Positions 45,590 to 55,193 of a stretch of DNA of 64,000 bases are shown one piece after another. Below the pieces are notes generated by a model. That model ran no database searches and had not been told where the DNA came from. It saw only the letters and a list, made by a program, of their open reading frames with translations. The position numbers were made by a program, and so were the translations under genes. The DNA is from Enterococcus mundtii (GTDB taxonomy: Bacteria; Bacillota; Bacilli; Lactobacillales; Enterococcaceae), in contig NZ_CP025473.1 of assembly GCF_003957375.1 (NCBI RefSeq), positions 893,501-957,500 of the forward strand, in the 5' to 3' direction. The number at the start of each line of letters is the position of its first letter. Within the stretch, counting starts at the first letter, position 1.

Positions 45590-47872
45590 TCAATCTAAAG
45601 CGAGAGACTCATGAGTTTCAGTAACCAATGTTTGTAGAAAAGAAGCGCCTTTCGCTGATGTAAATAGGATCAATTCATGCATGGCACGCGTACACATTGT
45701 ATATAAGATTTGTTTGTCATGACTGGAATTAAAATGTGCATCATCGACATTCCATAAAAAGACTCGGTCAAATTCTAATCCTTTTGCTAGATAAGCAGGA
45801 AGAAGGATAATCGAACGTTTCATAAAATCAGACTCATCAGCAATCAATTGGACTTGATCTTTCAGTGATACAGGCAAATGTTCATAGAGTGCTTCACATT
45901 CAGCAATCGTTTTACCAATGATCGCGGTACGCCAATATTTTGCTTGCTCTTTCGTGTCAATGATCGTTTGTTCCAACCAGTTGATTTTGCTTGTAGATGA
46001 ATCACTTTGGACGATCAACGGTAGGCGACCTTCACGAGCCGTTGTTTCCACAAGATTGTCGTGAGCTAAGAAATGATTGGCAAAATCAGTGATTTGCTTC
46101 GTGGAGCGGTAGCTCGTCGTCAATTGGAATTGGGTCACTTCTTTCTCTGGGAAAAGCGATTCTAACGAACCAGTGATCGTCTCATTCCCAAAAACATTTT
46201 GGTTCAGATCCCCACAAAATGTTAGATTTGCAGTTGGGTAGATTGATTGTAGCAATGCGACCTGCGAAGGAGCAAAATCTTGCATTTCATCAATGAAAAT
46301 ATACCTTGCCTTTTGTGCGACTGATACAGGATGGATTCGACGCATCAATAGGAAGTACAAGACGGCATCTTCCTGTGGCAATTCTCTTTTCCGCAAGTTC
46401 ATTTTGACTTCTTTTAGATGTTCGTTCCAAGAAGTTTCGCTGATTCCATGGGCGGTTAACATAGTTTTAGGAATCGTTTGTAAAAAGTGAAGAAACTGTT
46501 TCGGTAAGTTGACGAATTGATAATGTAAAATTCCTCGATGAACTTTACGGAATCTTTTTTTCACGATTTGATTCGTGAGTTTTTTACGCAATGATTTTTC
46601 TTTTTGTTCCGTGTATTCTAAATTTGGATCGGTTGCGTATAGTTCTTGAAGTTGTTCTTCCGCAAGTTCTTTAACCCATTTCTGACGGGTTTCATCCTTT
46701 TGCAGACCGCCTAATTTTTTCAATAACTTTGTCTGTAATAAAGATAGACGTTGATGCAATGGAAGTAGTTCATTGGTTTCTTGGTACCATCTTCGGATCG
46801 CTTCTTTGGATAGGATCGTTCGACCGTTGATTTTCATCTCACGGAACAATGGCCCAAAATCAGTGATCGTCTGGATGTAAGTCTCAAGGTGATCAACGAA
46901 AGTCAATCCGGCCTTCAACGTTTTTATCGGGTCATCGGCACCAGAAAGGAAACCGATTTCTTGTTGTTCTTCTTCAGTCAACTCAAATTCAGGAACCAAT
47001 TGCTGTAAATAATTTTTGAATGTTTGTGTTGGAACACCACTTTCACCAAGAGACGGTAAAACAGTGGAGATGTAATCAGAAAACAGATGGTTTGGTGAGA
47101 ACAATAAGACGTTCTCAGCATCTAGCCATTTCCGATTATGATAAAGGATGAATGCGATACGTTGAAGTAATGCCGAAGTCTTACCGCTTCCAGCAATTCC
47201 TTCGATCAGCATCACTTTACTGTTGGTGTCACGGATGATGGCATTTTGTGCTTTTTGGATCGTCGATACGATGTTTTTCATGTGAGCACTTGATGCGTCA
47301 TCCAAGATTTCTAATAGAAAATCATCATTGATGACTTCAGATGTATCGACCATGGAGACGATTTTTCCTTCAACGATTTTAAACTGTCGTTTCAAGAGAA
47401 GTTCGACGCCGATTTTTTCGACATCTGTTTCATAAAAAGCAGGACCGATTTCTCCTTCGTAATACAGGTTAGCGATCGGTGCACGCCAGTCGATCACGAT
47501 GGTTTCTTCTTCTGTATCTCTCAATGAGGCGATGCCAAGATAGAGAGTTTCTTTTTCCGTTTCTTCTTTGAAATCGATACGAGCAAAGTAAGGACTTTCT
47601 TTCATTACTTCCAATGTTTGCAGACGTTTTTGTTGAGATTCTAATGTGTGGTATTTTAAAAGCAATTCTTGTTCATGTTGGCGGTATTCGACCACTGACT
47701 CATAAAAAGACTCGTTGGAGCCGCTACGTATTTTGTGATTAGCTGTTTCTTTTGTGGAGTCATTCATTTTTTCAGTCAAGTCGCTTAATTTGCGATTCAA
47801 TAGGCGTTGTTCAAGCTGGATCATTTGTGTGGTTTCTTCCACATGCTGTTGTTCTAATTGTCTTTCATTCAT
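45590..47872 (-). CDS. helD: RNA polymerase recycling motor HelD
   Basis: The 760-residue protein is a UvrD-like superfamily 1 ATPase that binds RNA polymerase and clears stalled complexes. A long N-terminal coiled coil (about 1-85), which reaches into the polymerase secondary channel, comes first. The conserved TIVIDWRAPIANLYYEG block and Walker A EGIAGSGKTSALLQRIAF follow, then DEMQDFAPSQ (Walker B) and QLTTSYRSTKQI late in the protein. AAGGAG precedes the ATG on the minus strand. It is a single gene converging on repeat copy 2. Confidence 0.93.
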   Translation of the reverse strand: MNERQLEQQHVEETTQMIQLEQRLLNRKLSDLTEKMNDSTKETANHKIRSGSNESFYESVVEYRQHEQELLLKYHTLESQQKRLQTLEVMKESPYFARIDFKEETEKETLYLGIASLRDTEEETIVIDWRAPIANLYYEGEIGPAFYETDVEKIGVELLLKRQFKIVEGKIVSMVDTSEVINDDFLLEILDDASSAHMKNIVSTIQKAQNAIIRDTNSKVMLIEGIAGSGKTSALLQRIAFILYHNRKWLDAENVLLFSPNHLFSDYISTVLPSLGESGVPTQTFKNYLQQLVPEFELTEEEQQEIGFLSGADDPIKTLKAGLTFVDHLETYIQTITDFGPLFREMKINGRTILSKEAIRRWYQETNELLPLHQRLSLLQTKLLKKLGGLQKDETRQKWVKELAEEQLQELYATDPNLEYTEQKEKSLRKKLTNQIVKKRFRKVHRGILHYQFVNLPKQFLHFLQTIPKTMLTAHGISETSWNEHLKEVKMNLRKRELPQEDAVLYFLLMRRIHPVSVAQKARYIFIDEMQDFAPSQVALLQSIYPTANLTFCGDLNQNVFGNETITGSLESLFPEKEVTQFQLTTSYRSTKQITDFANHFLAHDNLVETTAREGRLPLIVQSDSSTSKINWLEQTIIDTKEQAKYWRTAIIGKTIAECEALYEHLPVSLKDQVQLIADESDFMKRSIILLPAYLAKGLEFDRVFLWNVDDAHFNSSHDKQILYTMCTRAMHELILFTSAKGASFLQTLVTETHESLALD

Positions 47873-48068
47873 TGCATCGTTTACTCCTTCCGCCGTAAAT
47901 AACGAATTAAAAGTATAGCACAGTTTGACTAAAAAAGGTACACAAGTGAGTTAACTAAAAATAAACGTAAAACTACATGAGAGTGATAGTTGTTTTCATT
48001 TAGGGGTTTTTAGTTTTAATGGCTTTAGAGAACAGGTATTCTAAATGTGGAGAAAGGAGCTGAACAAA

Positions 48069-49877
48069 ATGACACATTTTAAAAAATTTGCGATGACATT
48101 ACTGATTGGAGCGGTGGCCCTCATCAGTGAGTTTATGTTCGATCGTCCTCGCCTTGCGTTTATGATTATTGCTATCACTGGTGGTACACTCGCCTTCTTG
48201 ATGTTTGTCGAAATGATCAAAACGCTGCGTTCAGGGAAATATGGGGTCGATATTTTAGCGATTACAGCTATTGTTGCGACATTGCTCGTCAATGAATATT
48301 GGGCGAGTTTGATGATTTTGATCATGTTGACAGGTGGCGAAAGTTTGGAAGACTATGCGCAAAAAAAAGCAGGTCAGGAATTGCAGTCCCTATTAGATAA
48401 TACGCCAAGAACTGCCCATAAACTGCAAGGAGATCAACAACTTGATGTTGCGGTAGACACACTTGAGATCGGCGATTATCTGGTGATCAAACCAGGAGAA
48501 ATCGTTCCAGCTGACGGACGAGTGATCATGGGGGAATCTACTTTTGACGAAGCATCACTGACTGGAGAAGCAAAACCGATGAGCAAGAAAGTCGGTGATG
48601 AATTGATGTCCGGTTCGATTAATGGAGACTCATCTGTCAAAATGGTGGTTGAGAAACGGGCAGAAGATAGCCAGTATCAATTAATTATCAAACTAGTAGA
48701 GGAATCGAAAGAAAAACCCGCACGTTTTGTCCGTCTAGCAGATCGTTATGCTGTTCCTTTTACTTTGATCGCTTACTTGATCGGCGGAATCGCTTGGTGG
48801 GTCAGTGGTGATCCTGTACGCTTTGCGCAAGTTTTAGTTGTAGCATCGCCATGTCCATTGATTTTGGCTGCACCTGTTGCTCTAGTAGCGGGAATGAGTC
48901 GTTCAAGTAAAAGTGGCATCGTTGTCAAGACTGGTACCGCTGTGGAAAAATTAGCAGAGACTAAAACGATTGCCTTTGATAAGACAGGAACGATCACCAA
49001 AGGAATACTTGAAGTAACTGGTGTCGCTCCCGTTCAAGGGTTTTCAGAAGCGGAATTATTACGTGTGGCGGCGAGTGCGGAACAAGGCTCAGCCCATATC
49101 TTGGCCCGTTCCTTAGTTCGAGCAGTTCCCCAATTGTTACCAGTCACTGATTTAAAAGAAATCTCAGGGCAAGGGATTAGCGCTACGGTTGATGGCTTGC
49201 AGGTTAAAGTAGGGAATGCACGCTTTATTGATGTTCCGGAAGCTGAAACAGACAGGACTGCGATCTATGTGGCGATTGATGAAAAATATGCCGGTACGAT
49301 CTACTTTTCAGACACAATCCGTCCAGAAGCAAATAAAACAATCGCTCGCTTGAAAGCTCAAGGCATCACCGACTTACTGATGGTGACTGGGGACGGTCGT
49401 ACGGTTGCAGAAGCAATTGCCGAGGAAGTTGGCTTGACCGAAGTTCATGCTCGTTGTTTACCACAAGATAAATTAACGATTTTAACTAGTATCCCCAAAG
49501 AAAAGCGGCCTGTCACGATGGTAGGAGATGGTGTCAATGATGCTCCTGCCTTGACTGTCGCAGATGTAGGCATCGCCATGGGCGCACATGGCTCAACTGC
49601 TGCAAGTGAAAGCGCAGATGTCGTCATTTTGAAAGATGATTTAGAACGAGTGGCAGAAGCAGTGATGATTTCTAGAGAAACGATGAAAGTAGCGAAACAA
49701 TCTGTTTTGATTGGTATTTTTGTCTGTGTCTTTTTGATGATCGTTGCCAGTACAGGAGTTATTCCAGCATTGTTTGGCGCGATGCTTCAAGAAGTTGTGG
49801 ATACAGTTTCCATTTTAAGTGCGTTACGTGCCAAAAAACCAGTGAAACAACAACATACCATGATCACACAAAATTAA
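48069..49877 (+). CDS. Heavy-metal P-type ATPase with SPC motif
   Basis: The 602-residue pump shows the P1B layout: four N-terminal membrane helices, an actuator domain with TGEAKP, the metal-path helix ASPCPLILAAPVAL (Ser260-Pro261-Cys262), the phosphorylation motif DKTGT (Asp304), GDGVNDAPAL and two last helices with QEVVDTVSILSALR. SPC rather than CPC places it nearer the P1B-4 (cobalt, zinc, iron) pumps than CopA or CadA. It has no N-terminal HMA or Cys-rich metal-binding domain. I start at 48069 because AAAGGAG lies 9 bases upstream. The metal is inferred only; iron, zinc or cobalt are candidates. Confidence 0.9.
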   Translation: MTHFKKFAMTLLIGAVALISEFMFDRPRLAFMIIAITGGTLAFLMFVEMIKTLRSGKYGVDILAITAIVATLLVNEYWASLMILIMLTGGESLEDYAQKKAGQELQSLLDNTPRTAHKLQGDQQLDVAVDTLEIGDYLVIKPGEIVPADGRVIMGESTFDEASLTGEAKPMSKKVGDELMSGSINGDSSVKMVVEKRAEDSQYQLIIKLVEESKEKPARFVRLADRYAVPFTLIAYLIGGIAWWVSGDPVRFAQVLVVASPCPLILAAPVALVAGMSRSSKSGIVVKTGTAVEKLAETKTIAFDKTGTITKGILEVTGVAPVQGFSEAELLRVAASAEQGSAHILARSLVRAVPQLLPVTDLKEISGQGISATVDGLQVKVGNARFIDVPEAETDRTAIYVAIDEKYAGTIYFSDTIRPEANKTIARLKAQGITDLLMVTGDGRTVAEAIAEEVGLTEVHARCLPQDKLTILTSIPKEKRPVTMVGDGVNDAPALTVADVGIAMGAHGSTAASESADVVILKDDLERVAEAVMISRETMKVAKQSVLIGIFVCVFLMIVASTGVIPALFGAMLQEVVDTVSILSALRAKKPVKQQHTMITQN

Positions 49878-49987
49878 AGGCAAAATGATAAAAGAGACTT
49901 TTCAGCAAAATCTTTTTGCGGTATGATGCAAGGAGAGAAGCAATAGTTGATCAATAAAAAAATGAACGATGAAAGGAAGTTGAGAAC

Positions 49988-50167
49988 ATGCCATTCGTAC
50001 ATGTTGAATTAGTCGAAGGACGTAGCCCAGAACAATTAGAAAATATGATGAAAGATATCACCGAGGCTGTCCATAAAAATACGCAAGCACCAAAAGAACA
50101 CATTCATGTAATTATCAACGAAATGAAAAGAGGCACGTATGGTGTCAATGGTGAATGGAAAAAATAA
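49988..50167 (+). CDS. 4-oxalocrotonate tautomerase family protein
   Basis: A 59-residue protein of the tautomerase superfamily. After Met removal Pro1 is the catalytic base ([20 protein letters not shown]), and [20 protein letters not shown] closes the fold, with Arg38-type catalytic Arg. AAAGGAAG precedes the ATG. It lies between the metal ATPase and the thrS leader. Physiological substrate unknown, as for most members. Confidence 0.92.
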   Translation: MPFVHVELVEGRSPEQLENMMKDITEAVHKNTQAPKEHIHVIINEMKRGTYGVNGEWKK

Positions 50168-50224
50168 GTGAATTCGAGACTTGATTTTTTGAAATAATAA
50201 TGGTTAAATAAACACATAGATGAT

Positions 50225-50447
50225 TGATGAGAAAGACAACTGAATTTGAGAGTCTTCGACAAGAGAGGAAAAGCTAGGCTGAAACTTTTCCAGGAGAAAA
50301 CCAAAGGATGACCACTTTCGAAACCTTTGTTGAAACAGAGGCGGTCGTACCGTTATCACGCTTGAGGAACACGCATGTCGTATTCAAAATTAGGTGGAAC
50401 CACGAATTTTTCGTCCTAGTATCTGTACAGATACTAGGACTTTTTTT
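50225..50447 (+). promoter_or_regulatory. T-box leader of thrS
   Basis: The 324-base gap before thrS holds a T-box riboswitch. The T-box sequence AGGTGGAACCACG is at 50392-50404. A perfect 28-base palindrome (50413-50440) followed by seven T's is the terminator, which competes with the antiterminator formed by the T-box. Stem I lies at about 50257-50345, and an ACC (Thr codon) at 50311-50313, in ACCACTT, is the likely specifier, matching the context known from B. subtilis thrS. Uncharged tRNA-Thr would allow read-through into thrS. Confidence 0.92.
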
Positions 50448-50491
50448 ATTGGTGGCGAAGCTAAAAATGGAAATTTAAAGGAGGAACCTCT

Positions 50492-52426
50492 ATGATAAAA
50501 ATGACATTTCCTGATGGTGCAGTCAAAGAGTATGCGCCAGGGATCACCACTGCAGAAATTGCAGAAAGTATTTCTAAAAGTTTAGCTAAAAAAGCCTTAG
50601 CTGGAAAAGTGAATGGCGAACTGATCGACTTGAACCGCGGGATCGAAGAGGATGGCTCAATCGAGATTGTGACACCTGATCATGAAGACGCACTTGCTTT
50701 GATTCGTCATTCAAGTGCTCATTTGATGGCACAAGCCATGCGCCGTTTGTATCCAAATATCCACTTTGGTGTAGGACCAGCAATCGATTCAGGATTTTAC
50801 TACGATACTGATAACGGTGAGAGCCAAGTCAGTGCAGAAGACCTACCAGCGATCGAAGCGGAAATGATGGCGATCGTCAAAGAAAATTTGCCGATCGAAC
50901 GTCGTGTGTTATCAAAACAAGAAGCATTAGAAATCTTTGCAAGTGACCCTTACAAAATCGAACTGATCAGCGAATTACCAGAAGACGAAGTGATCACTGC
51001 CTACCAACAAGGAGAATTCATCGATTTATGTCGTGGCCCACATGTTCCATCAACTGGTCGTATCCAAGTCTTCAAATTACTATCTGTGGCAGGGGCTTAC
51101 TGGCGTGGAAATTCAAATAACCAAATGATGCAACGTGTTTATGGAACAGCATTTTTTGATAAAAAAGCGTTAAAAGAGTTTATCCAAATGCGCGAAGAAG
51201 CAAAAGAAAGAGACCATCGCAAACTAGGAAAAGAGCTAGATTTATTCATGGTAGCACCTGAAGTTGGCTCTGGTTTACCTTTCTGGTTACCAAAAGGTGC
51301 AACGATCCGTCGTACGATCGAACGTTACATCGTAGACAAAGAAATCAGCTTAGGCTATCAACATGTGTATACACCGATCATGGGGGACGTAGAGTTATAC
51401 AAAACTTCTGGCCACTGGGATCATTACCAAGAAGATATGTTTCCACCAATGGATATGGGAGATGGCGAGATGCTCGTACTACGCCCAATGAACTGCCCAC
51501 ATCATATGATGGTCTACAAAAATACAATCCATTCTTACCGTGAGTTACCGATCCGTATCGCAGAACTAGGTATGATGCACCGTTATGAAAAATCAGGTGC
51601 ATTGTCTGGTTTACAACGCGTACGTGAAATGACATTGAATGACGGACATACATTTGTTCGTCCAGACCAGATCAAAGATGAATTCAAACGTACGTTGGAG
51701 TTGATGGTCGCAGTTTACGCTGATTTCAATATTACAGACTATCGCTTCCGTTTAAGCTACCGTGATCCAAACAACACAGACAAATATTTTGACGATGATG
51801 CAATGTGGGAAAAAGCACAGATCATGTTAAAAGCTGCGATGGATGAAATGGAACTTGACTATTTTGAAGCGGAAGGAGAAGCAGCCTTCTATGGACCAAA
51901 ATTAGATGTTCAAGTTAAAACAGCATTGGGAACAGAAGAAACATTATCAACGATCCAATTAGACTTCTTATTACCAGAACGCTTTGATTTGACTTATGTA
52001 GGAGAAGATGGTGAAAATAATCATCGTCCAGTTGTTATCCACCGAGGCATCGTTTCAACAATGGAACGCTTTGTGGCATACTTGACAGAAGTATACAAAG
52101 GTGCATTCCCAACTTGGTTGGCACCGATCCAAGCAACGATCATCCCAGTTTCAGTTGATGCTCATTCAGATTACGCTTATGAAATCAAAGAACGTCTACA
52201 AATGAAAGGCTTGCGTATAGAAGTCGACGATCGCAATGAAAAAATGGGCTATAAGATCCGGGCTTCACAAACGCAAAAAATCCCATACCAAATCGTGGTT
52301 GGGGATAAAGAAGTGGCAGATGCAACAGTCAATATCCGCCGATATGGTAGTAAAGAGACTGCCGTAGAGGACTTGAATATCTTTGTCGATGCGATGACAG
52401 AAGAGGTTCATAATTACAGCCGTTAA
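50492..52426 (+). CDS. thrS: Threonyl-tRNA synthetase
   Basis: The 644-residue class II enzyme charges tRNA-Thr. It has the TGS domain (about 1-62), the editing domain with [11 protein letters not shown] and the Cys/His editing site, the catalytic core (motif 2 in [19 protein letters not shown], zinc Cys in RPMNCPHHM) and the anticodon-binding domain from about 540. GGAGG precedes the ATG. It is controlled by the T-box leader and ended by a strong terminator. Confidence 0.97.
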   Translation: MIKMTFPDGAVKEYAPGITTAEIAESISKSLAKKALAGKVNGELIDLNRGIEEDGSIEIVTPDHEDALALIRHSSAHLMAQAMRRLYPNIHFGVGPAIDSGFYYDTDNGESQVSAEDLPAIEAEMMAIVKENLPIERRVLSKQEALEIFASDPYKIELISELPEDEVITAYQQGEFIDLCRGPHVPSTGRIQVFKLLSVAGAYWRGNSNNQMMQRVYGTAFFDKKALKEFIQMREEAKERDHRKLGKELDLFMVAPEVGSGLPFWLPKGATIRRTIERYIVDKEISLGYQHVYTPIMGDVELYKTSGHWDHYQEDMFPPMDMGDGEMLVLRPMNCPHHMMVYKNTIHSYRELPIRIAELGMMHRYEKSGALSGLQRVREMTLNDGHTFVRPDQIKDEFKRTLELMVAVYADFNITDYRFRLSYRDPNNTDKYFDDDAMWEKAQIMLKAAMDEMELDYFEAEGEAAFYGPKLDVQVKTALGTEETLSTIQLDFLLPERFDLTYVGEDGENNHRPVVIHRGIVSTMERFVAYLTEVYKGAFPTWLAPIQATIIPVSVDAHSDYAYEIKERLQMKGLRIEVDDRNEKMGYKIRASQTQKIPYQIVVGDKEVADATVNIRRYGSKETAVEDLNIFVDAMTEEVHNYSR

Positions 52427-52456
52427 ACTGGGTGTGTAAGCAAACTAAAACCTAAT

Positions 52457-52495
52457 AAAAAAAGGAAGGACAAAAGATTGTTCCTTCCTTTTTTA
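52457..52495 (+). terminator. thrS terminator
   Basis: A 14-base purine arm (52457-52470) pairs with 52481-52494 apart from one bulge; T run follows. Confidence 0.85.
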
Positions 52496-52576
52496 TGTGG
52501 GCCATTCTTACACACGTGAAAACGCTAAATCAAGCTAAAATAAATGCATCAGAAAAATAAAGGGGAATGGAAGAGC

Positions 52577-53366
52577 ATGTATCAACCAATCCAACCTCAC
52601 CATCTGTTTTAGCAGTCGTATAAAGAAAAGATAGATTATAGAGAAACGTTTCTCCCGGACTTAGCAGATGTCTTGTTGTATATGTGGGAATCTATTGCAA
52701 TTGATTTCAGTGGTACGGTCAACGATGTGAACATCGCCGACGGTTGCATTGATTTGCTTGTCAATGTTTTGGCGCAATCTGTTTTCGATACTGGTTTAAG
52801 TAAAACGGACTTCAACTTTCTCTCAAGGTTGCCCGAACACTATATTGGTTTTCGCTTAAAGCAAGCCGTTTTTTTTTGTCTTAACTGGTCGAGAAGCAAC
52901 AGCAGCGATGGATCAAGTGTTGTTCATTGAAGAAGTAGATGTTAGGTTTGATACATCCCTTTTTTTACGCTCACGATTGAAGAAATGAAAGAATCACTGA
53001 TCAGCTATTTGTCCGGATTAGCTAGATGTATCTCTTCGACGGAATACATTCAGTTATTTGAAAAACTATATATAAAAAAATTAGCTTCCCCACAAGCATT
53101 ATACGAATATATGAGACTTAGTCCAAGGCATGTCCAACGGCTATTCAAAAAGCAGTACGGTCTCATCCCAAAATTGGCTCTATCGACCCATAGTTTGACC
53201 ATTTTATTAAAACAACCTACTGATTGAAGGGAGCTTGTTGGAAATGATTATGACCACTCCCATTTTATCAATGAGTTCAAAAAAAATTGGCCTCACACCC
53301 ATTGAGTTTGTTAAGTTGAATGAGCAGCGAAAAATGTCGCTTCTATCCAATACGTTACTAACCTAA
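52577..53366 (+). pseudogene. Decayed AraC-family regulator
   Basis: Joined across frames, the translation gives an AraC regulator: an N-terminal sensor part with ADGCIDLLVNVL, a middle EEMKESLISYLSGL, the first helix-turn-helix LSPRHVQRLFKKQYGL, and remnants of the second (YDHSHFINEFKK, then GLTPIEFVKLNEQRKMSLLSN in another frame). TAG at 52610-52612 stops it at codon 12. Frameshifts lie in the nine-T run at 52869-52877, in the T run near 52960-52970, and again near 53230-53300, along with TGA at 53225-53227. It cannot make a working protein. It is next to a decayed VOC gene that it may once have controlled. Confidence 0.85.
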
Positions 53367-53408
53367 GTTGCTACAATGAAACTAACTTAAAAAAGAAGTG
53401 GTCAATAG

Positions 53409-53814
53409 ATGAACTTTAATTAGGCAAAATTGGGTTGTTGATTCAAAAAATTATGGGGAATGCTATGATTTTTACACAAAAAAATCAGGATAGGTTCCTA
53501 CATGGGGAGATATAAAAAGTCCGTATACGTCATTTGCTATGGCAACAGGAGAACCTAACTGTTTTGATATAACGTTAGCAAAAGAAATGTCTTTGGTTAA
53601 AGGGTATATACAGTATGCTGAAAATGGAGTCTCTGATACAGTGGTGATCACATTACCTACGAAGGGTATCCAAAAAGAATATAAGAAGTTAACCGCAAAT
53701 GGGGTCACTTTTTTAGGTGAACCACAGAAAATAGAGGCTTGGAGAGGATTTATCAGTGCCTACTTTAGGGACCCAGAAGGCAATTTGTTTGAACTGGATG
53801 ACAGTATTAGTTGA
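53409..53814 (+). pseudogene. Decayed VOC (glyoxalase-fold) family gene
   Basis: The frames together read as a VOC-superfamily protein of about 130 residues: a start with VDSKNYGECYDFYTKK, then VPTWGDIKSPYTSFAMATGE, and the intact 3' part ISAYFRDPEGNLFELDDS. Stops and shifts occur at 53421-53423 (TAG), near 53440 and near 53490 (TAG). The last 91 residues remain open from ATG 53539 but lack the N-terminal module and a ribosome-binding site. Confidence 0.82.
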
Positions 53815-53902
53815 TGTTGTATATTGCTTCTTTTATTTTTTTCTTTAAGATGGGCAAACTGTCTGATTCTGTGAAATTCCATAAATGATAAGTCAAATGA
53901 AA

Positions 53903-53948
53903 CCAAGATTAGAGTGTGACATGTTGCCACTTATATCTTGGCTTTTTT
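53903..53948 (+). terminator. Intrinsic terminator
   Basis: A 14-base stem with two mismatches (53903-53916 with 53928-53941) is followed by six T's. It closes the decayed region; the 279-base gap before rpiR holds only this and an AT-rich promoter region. Confidence 0.75.
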
Positions 53949-54093
53949 AGCGATTGATTTTTAGGAATAACAGTAATCGGTTGAGCAGGTAGAGAACAAA
54001 GGATATTCTCTATTTTCTTGTTTAGTATGAGAATTGTTTGCCTTTGAGTATGATATAATGACATAGACATTTAGAAAAAGGGATGTGTATGAG

Positions 54094-54939
54094 ATGAGCG
54101 TAGTGAGTCGCATTGAAAGTATGATGAATGACTATTCTTCTGCTGAAAGAAAACTAGCAGATTATATCGTCACACATGTAGAAAAAATACCAACGATGAC
54201 AGCCAATGAGTTAGCAGAAGCGGCGGGCCTGAGCGCTCCCACAGTTGTTCGTTTCTCCAAAAAACTTGGCTTTCAAAGTTTAACGGATTTTAAAATCACT
54301 ATTTCCACCGAATTACAAGCAGGTATCGTGGAAGGATTCAGCGATATTGAACCAAATGAATCATTTTATTCGATCAAACATAAATTAGGGAATAATGCGC
54401 AAGTAGCGATCAAAGAAACCGTGGATATTTTAGAAGAAGAGATGATCCAACGTGTCGTTGAGCGTCTGGAAGAAGCACAAACAGTTTACCTATATGGTGT
54501 GGGCGCTTCTTCTTTAGTCGTTGAGGATATCCTCCAAAAATGGTCTCGTGTAGGAAAACCAATCATTTTTGAAAAAGACATCCACGTCTTATTGCCACAA
54601 TTAGTGAGTAATGAAACAAAAAAAGTCCTATGGCTTGTCTCTAACTCAGGAAACAGTAAAGAAGTGGTGATGATCGGACAGTTAGCCAAAGAAATGGGAA
54701 TCGATGTTATCGCATTGACTCAATTTGGAAATAACCGATTAAGTAAATTGGCCGATGTCGTTGTCCAGACATCAAGACCAAAAGAAATCACGAACCGAAG
54801 TGCAGCAACTAACTCATTATTGGCTCAATTTGCAACGATCGATATCATTTTTTATCTTTATATGGCAAAGAATGAAAAATTAACTGAGAAAGTCACTCAA
54901 ACCAAAGAAGTAATCAAAAATTATGTCAAACAAAAATGA
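54094..54939 (+). CDS. RpiR/MurR family transcriptional regulator
   Basis: The 281-residue regulator has an N-terminal RpiR helix-turn-helix (about 1-77, with TANELAEAAGLSAPTVVRFSKKLGF) and a C-terminal SIS sugar-phosphate isomerase domain (about 125-250, with VYLYGVGASS and LVSNSGNSKE). Such proteins respond to phosphosugars. I start at 54094 because the GTG at 54085 is only 2 bases from AAAAGGGA. No sugar operon adjoins it, so the target and effector are unknown. Confidence 0.9.
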   Translation: MSVVSRIESMMNDYSSAERKLADYIVTHVEKIPTMTANELAEAAGLSAPTVVRFSKKLGFQSLTDFKITISTELQAGIVEGFSDIEPNESFYSIKHKLGNNAQVAIKETVDILEEEMIQRVVERLEEAQTVYLYGVGASSLVVEDILQKWSRVGKPIIFEKDIHVLLPQLVSNETKKVLWLVSNSGNSKEVVMIGQLAKEMGIDVIALTQFGNNRLSKLADVVVQTSRPKEITNRSAATNSLLAQFATIDIIFYLYMAKNEKLTEKVTQTKEVIKNYVKQK

Positions 54940-55193
54940 AATAACAGATGATAGTTTTCCACAATGTCATATTTGTTCCCATTGTTTCACAGTAAAAGAA
55001 AACTTTATTTTCAAAAATAACCATATTTTTTAAAGTTTTTTAGAATCCATTTTTGTGACACATTACTTGTTTGTGAAACAAACTAGTCTTTTTTTGGTCG
55101 AGAATTAAAGAATTTCTTGCGGATCAGGATTTTACTTTTTAATTTTGTTTTTTTTAGGTACAATGGAGCCTATAAGTAGGCGAAAAAGAAGGA

